Shown here one piece after another: positions 1 through 9,591 of a stretch of 19,589 bases of DNA. The notes under the pieces were generated by a model. That model ran no database searches, had not been told where the DNA came from, and worked only from the letters and a program-made list of their open reading frames with translations. The first letter of the stretch is position 1. Each line of letters starts with the position of its first letter. The translations under genes and the position numbers were made by a program. This DNA is from an uncultured Alphaproteobacteria bacterium. GTDB taxonomy: Bacteria; Pseudomonadota; Alphaproteobacteria; HIMB59; GCA-002718135. The stretch spans positions 1-19,589 of the forward strand of contig CABYKC010000011.1 in the NCBI GenBank assembly GCA_902519435.1, read 5' to 3'.

Positions 1-929
1 AACGCAGAAGATCTACTAACTCTTGGATTCATTTCAATGACATTAATTTCTCCATCTTCAGGATTTATTGCAAATTGAACATTTGAACCACCAGTATCAA
101 CACCTATTTTTCTGAGAACCTTAATACTAGCATTCCTTAAAATTTGATATTCTTTATCAGTTAATGTTAAGGATGGAGCTACTGTAATGCTATCTCCAGT
201 ATGAACACCCATTGGATCAACATTTTCAATTGAGCAAACAATAATACAATTATCTTTATTATCTCTAACAACTTCCATCTCAAATTCTTTCCAACCTGAA
301 ACAGATTTTTCAATAAGTATCTGATTTGTTGGGCTTGCATTTAAACCCCTATTACATAAATCAATAAAACCCTCATCATCATAGGCTACACCACCTCCGG
401 TACCTCCAAGTGTAAAACTTGGTCTTATGACAAGAGGTAAATTTAATTCATTTTTTACTCTTTTTGACTCTTCAATAGTGTTAACCACGTAACTTTTAGG
501 ACAGCTTAGACCAATTTCTTTCATTGCATCTTTAAATTTTTGTCTATCCTCAGCTAATTCTATTGCTGTTGGGTTAGCTCCAATCATTTTTACTCCGTGT
601 TTTTCAAGTATACGATTATTAAAAAGTTCCATTGAAACGTTTAAAGCAGTTTGTCCTCCCATAGTTGGGAGAAGAGCATCTGGTTTTTCGATTTCGATTA
701 TTTTTTCTACAAATTCTTTAGTTATAGGTTCAATATAAGTTTGATCAGCTAATTCTGGATCAGTCATTATTGTTGCAGGATTTGAATTAATTAATACAAT
801 TTTGTAACCTTCATCTTTGAGAGACTTACATGCCTGAGCACCCGAGTAATCAAATTCACATGCTTGACCAATAACTATAGGACCTGCACCTACTATTAAT
901 ATTTTATTTATGTCAGTTCTTTTTGGCAT
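1..929 (-). CDS. carB: Carbamoyl-phosphate synthase large subunit, N-terminal part (cut by window start)
   Basis: Large subunit of carbamoyl-phosphate synthase, which makes carbamoyl phosphate from bicarbonate, ATP and ammonia delivered by CarA, for pyrimidine and arginine synthesis in the cytoplasm. I translated the minus strand from the ATG at 929. It reads [17 protein letters not shown], the usual CarB opening, followed by the conserved [11 protein letters not shown] segment, the ATP-grasp stretch with FTLGGTGGG, and near the window edge [11 protein letters not shown]. About 309 residues are present of a family length near 1,070, so this is the pre-ATP-grasp domain and most of the first ATP-grasp (carboxyphosphate) domain. 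The C-terminal two thirds lie outside the window. The start codon lies inside the 3' end of carA (17-bp overlap, different frame), so the two are cotranscribed and probably translationally coupled. Identification is secure; no internal break is seen. Confidence 0.96.
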   Translation of the reverse strand, partial: MPKRTDINKILIVGAGPIVIGQACEFDYSGAQACKSLKDEGYKIVLINSNPATIMTDPELADQTYIEPITKEFVEKIIEIEKPDALLPTMGGQTALNVSMELFNNRILEKHGVKMIGANPTAIELAEDRQKFKDAMKEIGLSCPKSYVVNTIEESKRVKNELNLPLVIRPSFTLGGTGGGVAYDDEGFIDLCNRGLNASPTNQILIEKSVSGWKEFEMEVVRDNKDNCIIVCSIENVDPMGVHTGDSITVAPSLTLTDKEYQILRNASIKVLRKIGVDTGGSNVQFAINPEDGEINVIEMNPRVSRSSA

Positions 930-2082
930 TTTTCTCAATAAGTTTATAAAATTCTTCAAACAAATAATGACTATCATGCGGACCAGGTGATGCCTCTGGA
1001 TGATACTGAACACTAAATACTGGCAAATGCTTATGCCTTAAACCTTCATTAGTCCCGTCAAATAGTGAAACATGAGTTTCAATTATATCTTTGCCAAAAC
1101 TATTTCTATCAACTTCAAAGCCATGATTTTGCGAAGTAATTTCAACAATGCCTGTTGTAAGATTTTTGACAGGATGGTTTGAACCTCTGTGACCTTGAAA
1201 CATTTTTTTAGTTTTTGCATTCAATGCCAATCCTAAAATTTGGTGTCCTAAACATATTCCAAATATCGGAATATTATCATCAATTAATTTTTTTATCACA
1301 TCAACTATTTTACTACCTGTGGCATAAGGATCACCAGGGCCGTTTGATAAAAAGATTCCTGAAGGATTAGTTTCTATTATTTCTTCGTAGCTAGAAAATA
1401 AGTTTAATACAGTTGGGTTAAGATTAAATTCATTTAGATTTCTTAAAATGTTATTTTTGATACCAAAGTCTAAGCAAGTGACATTATATTTAAATTGGTT
1501 TTTAATTGATTTATTACTTTTCCATATCCCTTTTTTCCAATTATAGTTTTGCTCTGTCGATACTATTCCCGCCAAATCTAGATTTTGAAGACCTTTCCAC
1601 TCATTTATTTGAGTTTTAAGTTTTTCAATTTTATTTTCACCTTCTCCAAAGTGAATAATTGCGGCTTTCTTAGCTCCCTCAACAGATAATTTCTTAGTTA
1701 AGTATCTAGTATCAATTCCAAAAATACATGGAATTTTGTTTTTTAAAAAATATGAATTTAAGTCATTTTCTGCTCTCCAATTTGAATACTCTGATAACGG
1801 CTGATTGATTACACAACCATCAGCGTAGATTTTTTTTGACTCTTGATCTTCTTGATTTGTACCTACAATTCCAACATGTGGAAAAGTAAATGTAATGATT
1901 TGTTTTGTATATGAGGGGTCAGATAATGCTTCTTGATAGCCTGTTTGAGAGGTATTAAAACAAAGCTCACCTACTGCACCCTTTTTCTCTCCTAATCCAT
2001 AACCCCATAAAATTTCACCATTTTCTAATACAAGAGCTGCAGTTTTATTGTGTATATGTGGTTCTTTTTTTAAAACTTCCAT
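913..2082 (-). CDS. carA: Carbamoyl-phosphate synthase small (glutaminase) subunit
   Basis: Glutaminase subunit of carbamoyl-phosphate synthase: it hydrolyses glutamine and channels ammonia to CarB. The N-terminal CPSase small-subunit domain (about residues 10-145) opens with [11 protein letters not shown] class I glutamine amidotransferase domain follows, with the LSNGPGDP motif (about 245-252), the nucleophile Cys277 in GICLGHQ, and the His361/Glu363 pair in QYHPEA. The length, 389 residues, is normal. A reading frame extends six codons further to a TTG at 2100, but I chose the ATG at 2082 because it is the only in-frame ATG close to the family start and the extension has no family counterpart. 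There is no clear Shine-Dalgarno. The stop TGA (913-915) lies downstream of the carB start. The gene is divergent from the GatB/YqeY gene. Confidence 0.95.
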   Translation of the reverse strand: MEVLKKEPHIHNKTAALVLENGEILWGYGLGEKKGAVGELCFNTSQTGYQEALSDPSYTKQIITFTFPHVGIVGTNQEDQESKKIYADGCVINQPLSEYSNWRAENDLNSYFLKNKIPCIFGIDTRYLTKKLSVEGAKKAAIIHFGEGENKIEKLKTQINEWKGLQNLDLAGIVSTEQNYNWKKGIWKSNKSIKNQFKYNVTCLDFGIKNNILRNLNEFNLNPTVLNLFSSYEEIIETNPSGIFLSNGPGDPYATGSKIVDVIKKLIDDNIPIFGICLGHQILGLALNAKTKKMFQGHRGSNHPVKNLTTGIVEITSQNHGFEVDRNSFGKDIIETHVSLFDGTNEGLRHKHLPVFSVQYHPEASPGPHDSHYLFEEFYKLIEKNAKKN

Positions 2083-2202
2083 TATATTTAGATGAAGCAA
2101 AATGATAGTTAGTAGGCATTTATGACAATGTAGTCAAGGATTAGTTGAAATTAAAAACAAGAATTATATTATTAAATTAAATATATTAGAAAGTGAAAAA
2201 TT
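2083..2202. promoter_or_regulatory. Divergent intergenic region with weak candidate promoters for carAB and the dnaG-rpoD operon
   Basis: This 120-bp gap is the only non-coding space serving both carA (minus) and the GatB/YqeY-dnaG-rpoD row (plus), so both promoters should lie here unless they are within genes. On the plus strand a candidate is TTGAAA (2145-2150), 16 bp, then TATTAT (2167-2172). On the minus strand a candidate is TTGACT (2137-2132), 17 bp, then a poor TACTAA (2114-2109). In such A+T-rich DNA these hexamers could occur by chance. I see no PyrR-type attenuator, leader peptide or strong hairpin. Confidence 0.3.
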
Positions 2203-2658
2203 ATGAGCTTAAAGGATAAAATTGAAATTGATTATAACAATTCTATCAAAGAAAAAGATAGTAATTCCATCAATACTTTAAGATTAATAAAGAGTGCAAT
2301 TAAAGATAAGGAGATTTCTCTTAGAGGTAAGCAAGACGCTTTGACCGATTCTGATATTTTAAGTTTACTTCAGAGTTTAGTAAAACAAAGAAAAGATTCA
2401 ATAGAAGCTTTTGAAAAAGCGAATCGGAATGATCTTATTGAAAAGGAACTTAATGAAATCAAAGTAATAGAAATGTTTTTACCAAAACAAATGGATGAAG
2501 ATGAAACAACATTGATCATAAAAAATATAATTCAAGAGAATAATTATACATCAATAAAAGAAATGGGTGCCCTTATGAAAATAATTAAGGAAAACTATAC
2601 TGGTAAAATTGATATGGGTTTGGTTGGAAAAATAGCTAAATCTTTATTGGGCAATTAA
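2203..2658 (+). CDS. GatB/YqeY domain protein
   Basis: Small soluble protein of the GatB/YqeY family, 151 residues, the normal family length. It contains the tail-like helical domain also found at the C terminus of the amidotransferase subunit GatB. Supporting motifs are an N-terminal helical segment with LRLIKSAIKDKEI, the central QRKDSIEAFEKANRNDLIEKE stretch (the family's usual aGR-DL---E signature is here NRNDLIEKE), then IEMFLPKQM, and a C-terminal GKIDMGLVGKIAKSLL. The family may bind tRNA by analogy with GatB, but no reaction has been assigned to the stand-alone protein, so I give none. It opens the plus-strand row and overlaps the dnaG start by one base (TAATG). The position between carA and dnaG is common in Alphaproteobacteria and supports the call. 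There is no strong ribosome binding site. Confidence 0.92.
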   Translation: MSLKDKIEIDYNNSIKEKDSNSINTLRLIKSAIKDKEISLRGKQDALTDSDILSLLQSLVKQRKDSIEAFEKANRNDLIEKELNEIKVIEMFLPKQMDEDETTLIIKNIIQENNYTSIKEMGALMKIIKENYTGKIDMGLVGKIAKSLLGN

Positions 2659-4406
2659 TGTCATTTTCAAAAAATGATCTTGAATTGATAAAATCAAAAA
2701 TTATTCTTTCACAAGAAATTGAAAAGAAAACAAAAGTTATAAGGAAAGGTAAAGACAGTTGGTGTTGCTGTCTTTTTCATGATGAAAAAACTCCATCTTG
2801 CAAAATCAATGATGATCTAGGTTCCTATTATTGTTTTGGTTGTGGGGCGAAGGGTGATATATTTACTATATACACAGAGCTTTATAATTTTTCGTTTCCT
2901 GAGGCAGTAAAAGAACTAGCTCAAAGAGTTGGTATTAGAATAGTTGATAATTTTGATTCAAATTTAAATAAAAAGAATGATAAAATTTACAATATTTTAG
3001 AAATTTCTACAAAATGGTTTCAAGATAATTTACAGATAAATAAAGACTGTCAAAGATATTTAAATAAAAGAAATTTATCAGACGAAACTATTAAATATTT
3101 TAAGTTAGGATATTCTTCTAACTCAAAGCAAACTCTGTATCAATTTCTAAAAGAACAAGATTTTGAAGATAAAGAACTACTTGATAGCAATATAGTAAAA
3201 CTAGATAAAAATAATAAGATACGTGATTTTTTTTACAACAGACTTATGTTTCCTATCACAAATGAATATGGAAAAATTGTTGGATTTGGTGGAAGAGTTT
3301 TAGATAATTCAAATCCTAAATATATTAATTCGCCAGAAAGTAATTTTTTTAAAAAAAGAAATATTCTGTATAATCTTTTCAATGCTAAACAAAATATAAG
3401 ATCAAAAAAAAACATGTTAATTTGTGAAGGTTATATGGATGTCATAAGTTTGTATGATAAAAATATTAAAACTGCCGTAGCTCCATTAGGAACTTCTTTA
3501 ACTGACAGTCATCTTTTACTATCATGGAAATATGTAAATAAGCCAACATTGATGTTTGATGGTGATGCATCAGGCTTAAAAGCTTCTTACAAAAGTGCTA
3601 TAATGTCATTACCTTTTTTGACTCCTTCTAAATTATTACAATTTGTTATTTTGCCAAATGAATATGATCCTGATACTTTTATTAATGAATATTCTTTAGG
3701 TGAATTTGCAAAATATTTAAAAAATCCACTTTCAATTGTAGATTTTATTTTCCAGGAATCATCAAAATCAATTGATTTACAAAAATCTGATAATAAAGTT
3801 ATTTTTGATAAATATATTGATGAATTAGTCAGTAATATAAAAGACAGTAAAATAAAATATTTTTACAAAAATGAGTTTAAATCTTTATTTTTTCAAAAAC
3901 TAAAATCATTTTCTAAAAAAAGACAATCTATTAAAATTATTCCAAAAACTATTTCACTAAAAGAGAAACAAATACTCTCTTTTCTTGCAGCGTATTTAAA
4001 TCATATGAAATTAAGGCAAGAGATTTATTCGCTTTTGATAACCTCCGAATTATTAAATAATGATCAAATTGAATTCTTAAATTTCATTCATAAATCAGAA
4101 TTTTTTGGGCAAGATGTAGATAATATTAACACTGTTAAATTTCCTAAAAAAGTATCTGAAATTTATCAAAAAACTAAGGATAATAGTTTATTTCAACTTT
4201 TTCCTTATATAAACTTAGATTATGACTCTGAGGAAGTTATAAGTGAAATTAAAGAATCTATAAATAATTTGAAGACAAGACTTTCAAATTTGAAAAAAAT
4301 AAATAAAAGCCTAAATGATATAGATAATAATTCATCTTCAATGACATGGGATGAGTTAAAAAATATCACTTTTAATCTTCACAATAATGAAGAGCTACTA
4401 AAGTAA
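2658..4406 (+). CDS. dnaG: DNA primase
   Basis: Replicative primase that synthesises RNA primers for lagging-strand synthesis with the DnaB helicase. The CHC2 zinc finger is intact: Cys38, His41, Cys59 and Cys62 with C-x2-H-x17-C-x2-C spacing, followed by FGCGAKGD. The catalytic core carries YINSPES (about 222-228) and a TOPRIM domain with Glu257 in LICEGYMDV, then APLGTSLT, then Asp301/Asp303 in MFDGDASG, the metal-binding acidic residues. The C-terminal third (about 380-582) is rich in Lys, Asn and Ile and poorly conserved, as expected for the DnaB-interacting region. The length of 582 is within the usual range. The ATG overlaps the preceding stop by one base, and rpoD follows after 4 bp: the classic macromolecular-synthesis arrangement, with the GatB/YqeY gene in the place rpsU holds in enterobacteria. 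Confidence 0.97.
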   Translation: MSFSKNDLELIKSKIILSQEIEKKTKVIRKGKDSWCCCLFHDEKTPSCKINDDLGSYYCFGCGAKGDIFTIYTELYNFSFPEAVKELAQRVGIRIVDNFDSNLNKKNDKIYNILEISTKWFQDNLQINKDCQRYLNKRNLSDETIKYFKLGYSSNSKQTLYQFLKEQDFEDKELLDSNIVKLDKNNKIRDFFYNRLMFPITNEYGKIVGFGGRVLDNSNPKYINSPESNFFKKRNILYNLFNAKQNIRSKKNMLICEGYMDVISLYDKNIKTAVAPLGTSLTDSHLLLSWKYVNKPTLMFDGDASGLKASYKSAIMSLPFLTPSKLLQFVILPNEYDPDTFINEYSLGEFAKYLKNPLSIVDFIFQESSKSIDLQKSDNKVIFDKYIDELVSNIKDSKIKYFYKNEFKSLFFQKLKSFSKKRQSIKIIPKTISLKEKQILSFLAAYLNHMKLRQEIYSLLITSELLNNDQIEFLNFIHKSEFFGQDVDNINTVKFPKKVSEIYQKTKDNSLFQLFPYINLDYDSEEVISEIKESINNLKTRLSNLKKINKSLNDIDNNSSSMTWDELKNITFNLHNNEELLK

Positions 4407-4410
4407 AGTT

Positions 4411-6576
4411 ATGACAAAAAAGAAGAAAAAAATTGTTAAGAAAAAAACTGTTAAGAAAAAAACAACTGCACCTAAACAGAAAAGTTCTATCAAAAAAAAA
4501 TTACCAAAGAAGAAATCAATTTCTAAGTCTTCCAAAATTTCTAAATCAAAAATAATTAAAAAATCAAAAAAAAATATCACAAAAAAAATATCTAAGAAGC
4601 CTTTAATTAAACCTTCACAAGAAGATAAGCCGAAAAAAATTCCAAAAGCAATCACAGTTTTTGAAGAAAATATAAAAGAAATATTTGCTAAGTTAATAAA
4701 TAAACATAAAGTTGATGGAATATATACTCAAAAAATAATTGAAAAAGCTATTCCTAAAAAATTCAGACTCCAAGAAAATATAAAAAAATTTAGTGATCTA
4801 ATAACCTCCAATAATATTAAAATCTATTCTGAGGAGGAAGCAAAAGAATTAATAACTTTAGCAAAAGAACAAAGTGCAAAATCTGAAGAAGGCAGTGATG
4901 ATCAAGAAAAAAAACAAACAGGGAAAACTGATGATCCAGTAAGACTATACCTAAGAGATATGGGCGCAGTAGAACTTTTAAGTAGAGAAGGTGAAATAGC
5001 TATTGCTAAAAGAATTGAAGCTGGAAGAGAAAAAATGATTGGAGCAATTTGTGAAAGTCCAATGACAATTAGATCAATAATCAATTGGAAAGATGCAATT
5101 AAAGATGGAACTATGCTTTTAAGAGATATAGTGGATCTGGAAGCCACTTATGATATGTCAGATATTTCTGAGTCAAAACTAGAAGACACATTTAAGCTTA
5201 TTGAAAGTGGAGGAGATGATAAAGAGGATAAAAAAAAGAAAGATAATGAACAAAGTACTGAAGAAAATAATGAAGAAGATCAGCAACAAGACGACGAGGA
5301 CAGTCTAAATGTTTCACTTGCTGCTATGGAAGAAAAACTTAAACCAAAAGTACTAAACGATTTTAATGACATAACAAAGTTATTTAAAAAACTTCAAAAA
5401 CATAGTCAAGAATTAATAAATGCTGACAAAAAACATGAAAAAAATTTTATATCATTAGAAAAAAAATATTTAAAAATACAAAAAGAAATGGTTGCAGCGA
5501 TGAAAGCAGTACACTTTAATTCAACAACTATAGAAGCTCTTATGGAGGCACTTTATGAATTAAATAAAAAACTTCTATTACGTGAAGGTAAGATGTTACG
5601 CATGGCTACTAGTGCTGGTGTAAAAAGACAAGACTTTATTAATCAGTATTTAAATTTTAACTTTGAAAAAAACTGGATCCAAAGTTTATTAGCAACAAAA
5701 GATAAAAATTGGGAAAAATTTATTAATAGAAATCATATAGAAATAAATAAAAATATTGAAGAAATTAAAGAAATACAATCTGCTTCAGAGCTTCCTTTAT
5801 CTGAATTTAGAAGAATAGTCGGGACTGTACAGCAAGGAGAAAGATCAGCCAATAGGGCAAAAAAAGAAATGATAGAATCTAATTTAAGATTAGTTATTTC
5901 TATAGCTAAAAAATATACAAACAGAGGTCTGCAATTTCTTGATCTCATCCAAGAAGGTAACATTGGTTTGATGAAAGCAGTTGATAAATTTGAATATCGA
6001 AGAGGGTACAAGTTTTCTACCTATGCAACTTGGTGGATTAGACAAGCTATAACAAGATCTATCGCTGATCAAGCAAGAACAATAAGAATACCCGTTCATA
6101 TGATCGAAACAATAAATAAAATAGTTAGAACAACCAGGCAGATTATGTCTGAGATTGGAAGAGAGCCTACTCCAAATGAGTTAGCTGATAGATTACATAT
6201 GCCTTTAGATAAAGTTAAGAAAGTTCTTAAAATAGCTAAAGAACCTATAAGCTTAGAAACTCCTGTTGGTGATGAAGAAGATAGTTCTCTTGGAGATTTT
6301 ATTGAAGATAAAAATGCTCTTATACCTATAGAAGCAGCTGTTAAAAGTTCTTTACGCGATACTACCACAAGAATACTTTCTTCTTTAACACCAAGAGAAG
6401 AGAGAGTTTTAAGAATGAGATTTGGAATAGGTATGAACAGCGATCATACTTTGGAGGAAGTAGGTCAACAGTTTAGTGTGACCAGAGAAAGAATAAGACA
6501 AATTGAAGCCAAAGCCTTAAGAAAACTAAAACATCCTACTAGGGCAAGAAAGTTAAAAACATTTCTTGATGAATAA
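4411..6576 (+). CDS. rpoD: Primary sigma factor (sigma-70) with polylysine N-terminal tail
   Basis: Housekeeping sigma factor that directs RNA polymerase to -35/-10 promoters. From N to C terminus there is a tail of about 80 residues with 36 lysines and no Asp or Glu before residue 71. Next come a region 1.1-like segment (about 84-145), region 1.2 opening at [12 protein letters not shown] (174-185), and the non-conserved spacer, which contains an acidic run at about 268-298. Regions 2.1-2.4 (about 485-560) include [20 protein letters not shown] and [12 protein letters not shown]. Region 3 follows, then region 4 (about 645-715) with the helix-turn-helix ending [18 protein letters not shown]. 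The length of 721 is somewhat long, because of the tail and spacer. It lies 4 bp after dnaG and overlaps the next start by one base (TAATG). The tail is low-complexity and probably disordered. Confidence 0.97.
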   Translation: MTKKKKKIVKKKTVKKKTTAPKQKSSIKKKLPKKKSISKSSKISKSKIIKKSKKNITKKISKKPLIKPSQEDKPKKIPKAITVFEENIKEIFAKLINKHKVDGIYTQKIIEKAIPKKFRLQENIKKFSDLITSNNIKIYSEEEAKELITLAKEQSAKSEEGSDDQEKKQTGKTDDPVRLYLRDMGAVELLSREGEIAIAKRIEAGREKMIGAICESPMTIRSIINWKDAIKDGTMLLRDIVDLEATYDMSDISESKLEDTFKLIESGGDDKEDKKKKDNEQSTEENNEEDQQQDDEDSLNVSLAAMEEKLKPKVLNDFNDITKLFKKLQKHSQELINADKKHEKNFISLEKKYLKIQKEMVAAMKAVHFNSTTIEALMEALYELNKKLLLREGKMLRMATSAGVKRQDFINQYLNFNFEKNWIQSLLATKDKNWEKFINRNHIEINKNIEEIKEIQSASELPLSEFRRIVGTVQQGERSANRAKKEMIESNLRLVISIAKKYTNRGLQFLDLIQEGNIGLMKAVDKFEYRRGYKFSTYATWWIRQAITRSIADQARTIRIPVHMIETINKIVRTTRQIMSEIGREPTPNELADRLHMPLDKVKKVLKIAKEPISLETPVGDEEDSSLGDFIEDKNALIPIEAAVKSSLRDTTTRILSSLTPREERVLRMRFGIGMNSDHTLEEVGQQFSVTRERIRQIEAKALRKLKHPTRARKLKTFLDE

Positions 6577-7403
6577 TGAAGCTAACGCTTCTTGGAACTG
6601 GATGCCCTTCAATTGATCATAAAAGATGTGGTTCATCAAATCTTATATGTTCAAAAAAAACAAAAATTTTGGTAGATTGTGGTTCTGGAGTAACGCAGAG
6701 ATTACACCAAAGTGGAAACTCTTCTGCTGAAATAGATGCTTTGTTTCTTACTCATCTTCATACTGATCATGTTGTAGATTTATACCAACTAATTATTTCT
6801 TCTTGGCATTCTGATAGAGATACAATTTGGAAAATATATGGGCCTAAAGGTACAAAAAAATTTATAGATAAAATATTTTTAGCTTGGAGAGATGAGCGTC
6901 AACTGAGAATTAATTATGAAAAGAGAAAATCTATAAAAGGTCTCAAATACAAAGTTTATGAGTTCAATAAAGAAGGTAATATAAAAATTAATGATATAAA
7001 AATTAAATATTTTGAAGTAGACCATAAACCCGTTCCTTTTGCATATGGCTTTTCTTTTTTTAATGATAAAAAAAAATTAACAATTAGTGGAGACACAAGA
7101 CCATGTGAGAGCTTAATGGTTAATGCTCAAAACGCAGACGTTCTTTTGCATGAAGTTTTTATTGAATATGAAATGAATAAGACTTCAAAACTTAGAACTA
7201 AAAAAACTTTACACAACGTAAAGGAATACCATACAACGAGTAATTTAGTTGGTAAGGTTGCAAAATTATCAAATTGTAAAAAACTTGTACTAACTCATTT
7301 TGTTCCAACAAGATTTAATATCTCAAAACTAAAAAAAACTGTCAGAAAAGATTTTGGAAAGGATCCAGTAATTGGACAAGACTTATTAACAATTAAAATT
7401 TAA
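6576..7403 (+). CDS. Metallo-beta-lactamase-fold hydrolase, RNase Z/arylsulfatase-like
   Basis: Cytoplasmic metal-dependent hydrolase of 275 residues. It opens with the beta-strand [11 protein letters not shown] and has Asp34 in VDCGSG. The metal-binding motif is THLHTDHVVDL (His60, His62, Asp64, His65), followed by GDTRP (third ligand region), a HEVF motif, and a terminal THF motif (final His ligand). This motif set and order match the RNase Z-like branch of the superfamily, which also includes AtsA-type arylsulfatases and phosphodiesterases. The sequence alone does not fix the substrate. I see no clear exosite arm typical of true tRNA 3' processing RNase Z, so I do not call it rnz. The start overlaps the rpoD stop by one base, so it is the last gene of that row. 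Its stop overlaps the stop of the convergent PanB-like gene in a shared TTAA. Confidence 0.85.
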   Translation: MKLTLLGTGCPSIDHKRCGSSNLICSKKTKILVDCGSGVTQRLHQSGNSSAEIDALFLTHLHTDHVVDLYQLIISSWHSDRDTIWKIYGPKGTKKFIDKIFLAWRDERQLRINYEKRKSIKGLKYKVYEFNKEGNIKINDIKIKYFEVDHKPVPFAYGFSFFNDKKKLTISGDTRPCESLMVNAQNADVLLHEVFIEYEMNKTSKLRTKKTLHNVKEYHTTSNLVGKVAKLSNCKKLVLTHFVPTRFNISKLKKTVRKDFGKDPVIGQDLLTIKI

Positions 7404-8227
7404 CCAATTTTATTTAATAATTTTTCAAACTCCTCATCTTTTATTTGAACAATATTTGAGGATGTTGGAAATTTTTTAGTTTTAACGTCATCTATAAAGT
7501 TTTTTAGACCTTCTACAGTGTCATCTAAAAGTTTTTCATAAGACTTATTTGTATCCTTAAATACTTTTGCGTGCCGAGGTACTCGATCAGTATTAGTACC
7601 AATTACATCTTGTATAAATAAAAACTCAACATCACAATTTGGACCACTCCCCATCGATAATGTTAAAAGATTTACTTTTTTTGTAATTAATTCTGCTACT
7701 CGATCAGGCACGCATTCTACCTCAAGACCAATAGCTCCCGCATTGTCATATGCAATAGCATCTTGATAAACTTTAAAAGCCGAGTCGGCATCTTTTCCTA
7801 CGGCTTTAAAACCTCCTGTCCAAGTACTTTTATAAGGAATTAATCCAATATGACTTACAGAAGGTAAACCTTCTTTGCGAAGAGCTTCAATATATTTTGG
7901 ACTATTTCCACAATAAACAGCATCAGCTCCGTTGTCTCTTGCAATTAAAGCTGCATCAATTGTCTTATCAATAGATGAAAGTTGACCAAGTCCAAATATC
8001 ATGAAAGTATTTGGAGCAGCTTCTCTAATATCTTTTATATGAGCATCTCTGAACCATTTATTTGTTGGTACACCTGTTCTTAATGTTTCTTTTTTAAAAG
8101 ATACAATTTGGATATCTATCCCAGCTTTTTCTGCAGCATAAGCTTCTAAAGCATTCGTTACATATAGCTCAGTTAATTTTACTTTTCCTTTTTTCTCAAA
8201 TAAATCTTTAACAGTTAGTTTAGCCAT
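7400..8227 (-). CDS. Divergent PanB-like (ketopantoate hydroxymethyltransferase-fold) protein
   Basis: Resembles 3-methyl-2-oxobutanoate hydroxymethyltransferase (PanB), a TIM barrel of about 265 residues. The C-terminal two thirds align well: SHIGLIPYKS (PanB GHLGLTPQS), GGFKAVGKD (GGYKVQGRG), AIGLEVECVP (LLVLECVP), SMGSG (GIGAG), and a tail ending in KTKKFPTSSN. His126 and Glu161 match the PanB His and catalytic Glu. The N-terminal half departs at the active site. PanB VGDS is VSFK, the second metal Asp (ADLPF) is in FGLGQ, and the KIE substrate triad is YCG. It therefore probably does not make ketopantoate; a related aldol/lyase or isomerase-type reaction is possible but unproven. I use the ATG at 8227, which overlaps the upstream GH4 stop by one base (TTGATGG), rather than the TTG at 8230. 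It is the last gene of the minus-strand arm. Confidence 0.75.
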   Translation of the reverse strand: MAKLTVKDLFEKKGKVKLTELYVTNALEAYAAEKAGIDIQIVSFKKETLRTGVPTNKWFRDAHIKDIREAAPNTFMIFGLGQLSSIDKTIDAALIARDNGADAVYCGNSPKYIEALRKEGLPSVSHIGLIPYKSTWTGGFKAVGKDADSAFKVYQDAIAYDNAGAIGLEVECVPDRVAELITKKVNLLTLSMGSGPNCDVEFLFIQDVIGTNTDRVPRHAKVFKDTNKSYEKLLDDTVEGLKNFIDDVKTKKFPTSSNIVQIKDEEFEKLLNKIG

Positions 8228-9591
8228 CAATTATACTGAGGTAAATAATTGCCATGTGCTTCAATCATCTTATCGGTCATGCTATAAATTTCATCTATTG
8301 TCAGATTAGCTCCTGTTAAAGGATCAAGCATTGCAGCATGGTATATGTGCTCTCTTTTTTTTGTTAGAGCAGCTTCTGCAGTTAGTATTTGCACATTAAT
8401 ATTTGTACGCATTAGAGCCGCTAATTGTTCAGGTAATTTTCCAAACTTTTGAGGTTTATATCCCTTTGAATTAATTATTACAGGTACCTCTACACAGCAA
8501 TTTGCTGGTAAATTATCAATTAAATTATCATTCATGACATTGGCATTGATAGTAACTTCATTATTATTTGCAATTCCATCCATTATAAATGACGCATACT
8601 CATTACTTCTTTTAAGAGGCATATCATAAATTGGAGTCATATCTTTTTCTAAATCTTTCCAAAGTTTAATATTGCTTTTACATCTATCGATATACTCTTC
8701 TATTGGTATCTTATATTTTTTTATAACATCGTCTCTATTTTGTTTTATGAACCACGGCACATATTCAGCAAAGTGCTCACTAGATTCTGTTACAAAGTAA
8801 CCAAATCGTCTAAGAATTTCATAACGTACTTTTTCATGAAGCACCTTATTAGATTCATGATCAGTTTTTTTACTTCTTGAAGATATTTCTTCGTCATTTA
8901 CAATTTTATCGGCTAGTTTTTTTAATTTAGGATATAAGTCTTCGTTTTCATTTCCTTTAATTTTCTTTTCAAATTTTTTATAGAAGGCCATATGGTTTAT
9001 GCCACCACATAAGTAATCAATATCATTAATATTTTCATCTAAGTCTTTCGCTAGCATTTCAGCAGTTCCCTGAACAGAGTGACATAGACCCATAGCTTTG
9101 ATTTCTGGAAAAGCAGTATTTATTGCAATCATATTTGAGCACATTGGATTTACGTATTGCAACCAAGTAGCATTAGGACAAATATCCATAATATCTTTTG
9201 CGATATCTAGTAATACAGGAATAGTTCGTAGGCCTCTCATTATTCCACCTATGCCGAGTGTATCTGCTATAGTTTGTCTTAACCCAAACTCATTAGGAAT
9301 TTTAAAATCAATAACTGTGGATGGCTCATATCCCCCTACTTGAATTGTTGTTTGAACAAAGTCTGCACCAACTAAAGATTCTCGTCTGTCAGTATGGGAA
9401 GTAACTTTAGGTGAAATATTTAATTTTTTTGAAATTACATCTATTAAATCATGTGATGCTTTTAATCTTACAGGATCAATATCTTGTAGTGCAATCTCCA
9501 TATTTTTAAATTGCTCAATAGCTAAAAGATCAGTTACTATTCTTCTTGTAAACACAGCACTACCTGCGCCAATTATAGTGAGTTTAATCAT
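8227..9591 (-). CDS. melA: Family 4 glycosidase, MelA-like alpha-galactosidase
   Basis: Glycoside hydrolase family 4 (GH4) enzyme that should use NAD+ and a divalent metal to cleave glycosides by a redox-elimination mechanism in the cytoplasm. The Rossmann nucleotide-binding start is IIGAGSAVFT (about 7-15). Asn148 lies in VNPM. The metal ligands are Cys170 in GLCHSVQGT and His200 in GGINHMAFY. The C terminus EHIYHAAMLDP...LTIDEIYSM and the ending GNYLPQYN are those of MelA alpha-galactosidases, and the length of 454 matches E. coli MelA (about 450). It sits in an overlapping set between the dioxygenase (8-bp overlap) and the PanB-like gene (1 bp). The nearby family-5 ABC importer resembles the rhizobial melA-agp system. 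GH4 also includes glucosidases and glucuronidases, so galactoside specificity is a strong guess. Because uptake is by ABC transporter, the substrate is expected to be unphosphorylated. Confidence 0.85.
   Translation of the reverse strand: MIKLTIIGAGSAVFTRRIVTDLLAIEQFKNMEIALQDIDPVRLKASHDLIDVISKKLNISPKVTSHTDRRESLVGADFVQTTIQVGGYEPSTVIDFKIPNEFGLRQTIADTLGIGGIMRGLRTIPVLLDIAKDIMDICPNATWLQYVNPMCSNMIAINTAFPEIKAMGLCHSVQGTAEMLAKDLDENINDIDYLCGGINHMAFYKKFEKKIKGNENEDLYPKLKKLADKIVNDEEISSRSKKTDHESNKVLHEKVRYEILRRFGYFVTESSEHFAEYVPWFIKQNRDDVIKKYKIPIEEYIDRCKSNIKLWKDLEKDMTPIYDMPLKRSNEYASFIMDGIANNNEVTINANVMNDNLIDNLPANCCVEVPVIINSKGYKPQKFGKLPEQLAALMRTNINVQILTAEAALTKKREHIYHAAMLDPLTGANLTIDEIYSMTDKMIEAHGNYLPQYN

Noticed and set aside
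2083..2202. Attenuator or small RNA ahead of carAB
   Set aside because: No stable hairpin, leader peptide or U-tract is apparent; only weak promoter-like hexamers.
4398..4655. Open minus-strand frame encoding a very Phe/Ile-rich 85-residue chain
   Set aside because: It is the antisense of the polylysine tail of rpoD (AAA/AAG read as TTT/CTT); no homology or start signal, and rpoD is certain.
7400..8230. Calling the PanB-like gene panB (ketopantoate synthesis)
   Set aside because: Metal and substrate residues are missing and panC is not adjacent; fold similarity alone does not support the function.
9098..9343. Plus-strand open frame of 81 residues inside the MelA-like gene
   Set aside because: Lies wholly antisense to conserved GH4 motifs (Asn148, Cys170 region) and has no protein-like motif; a shadow frame.
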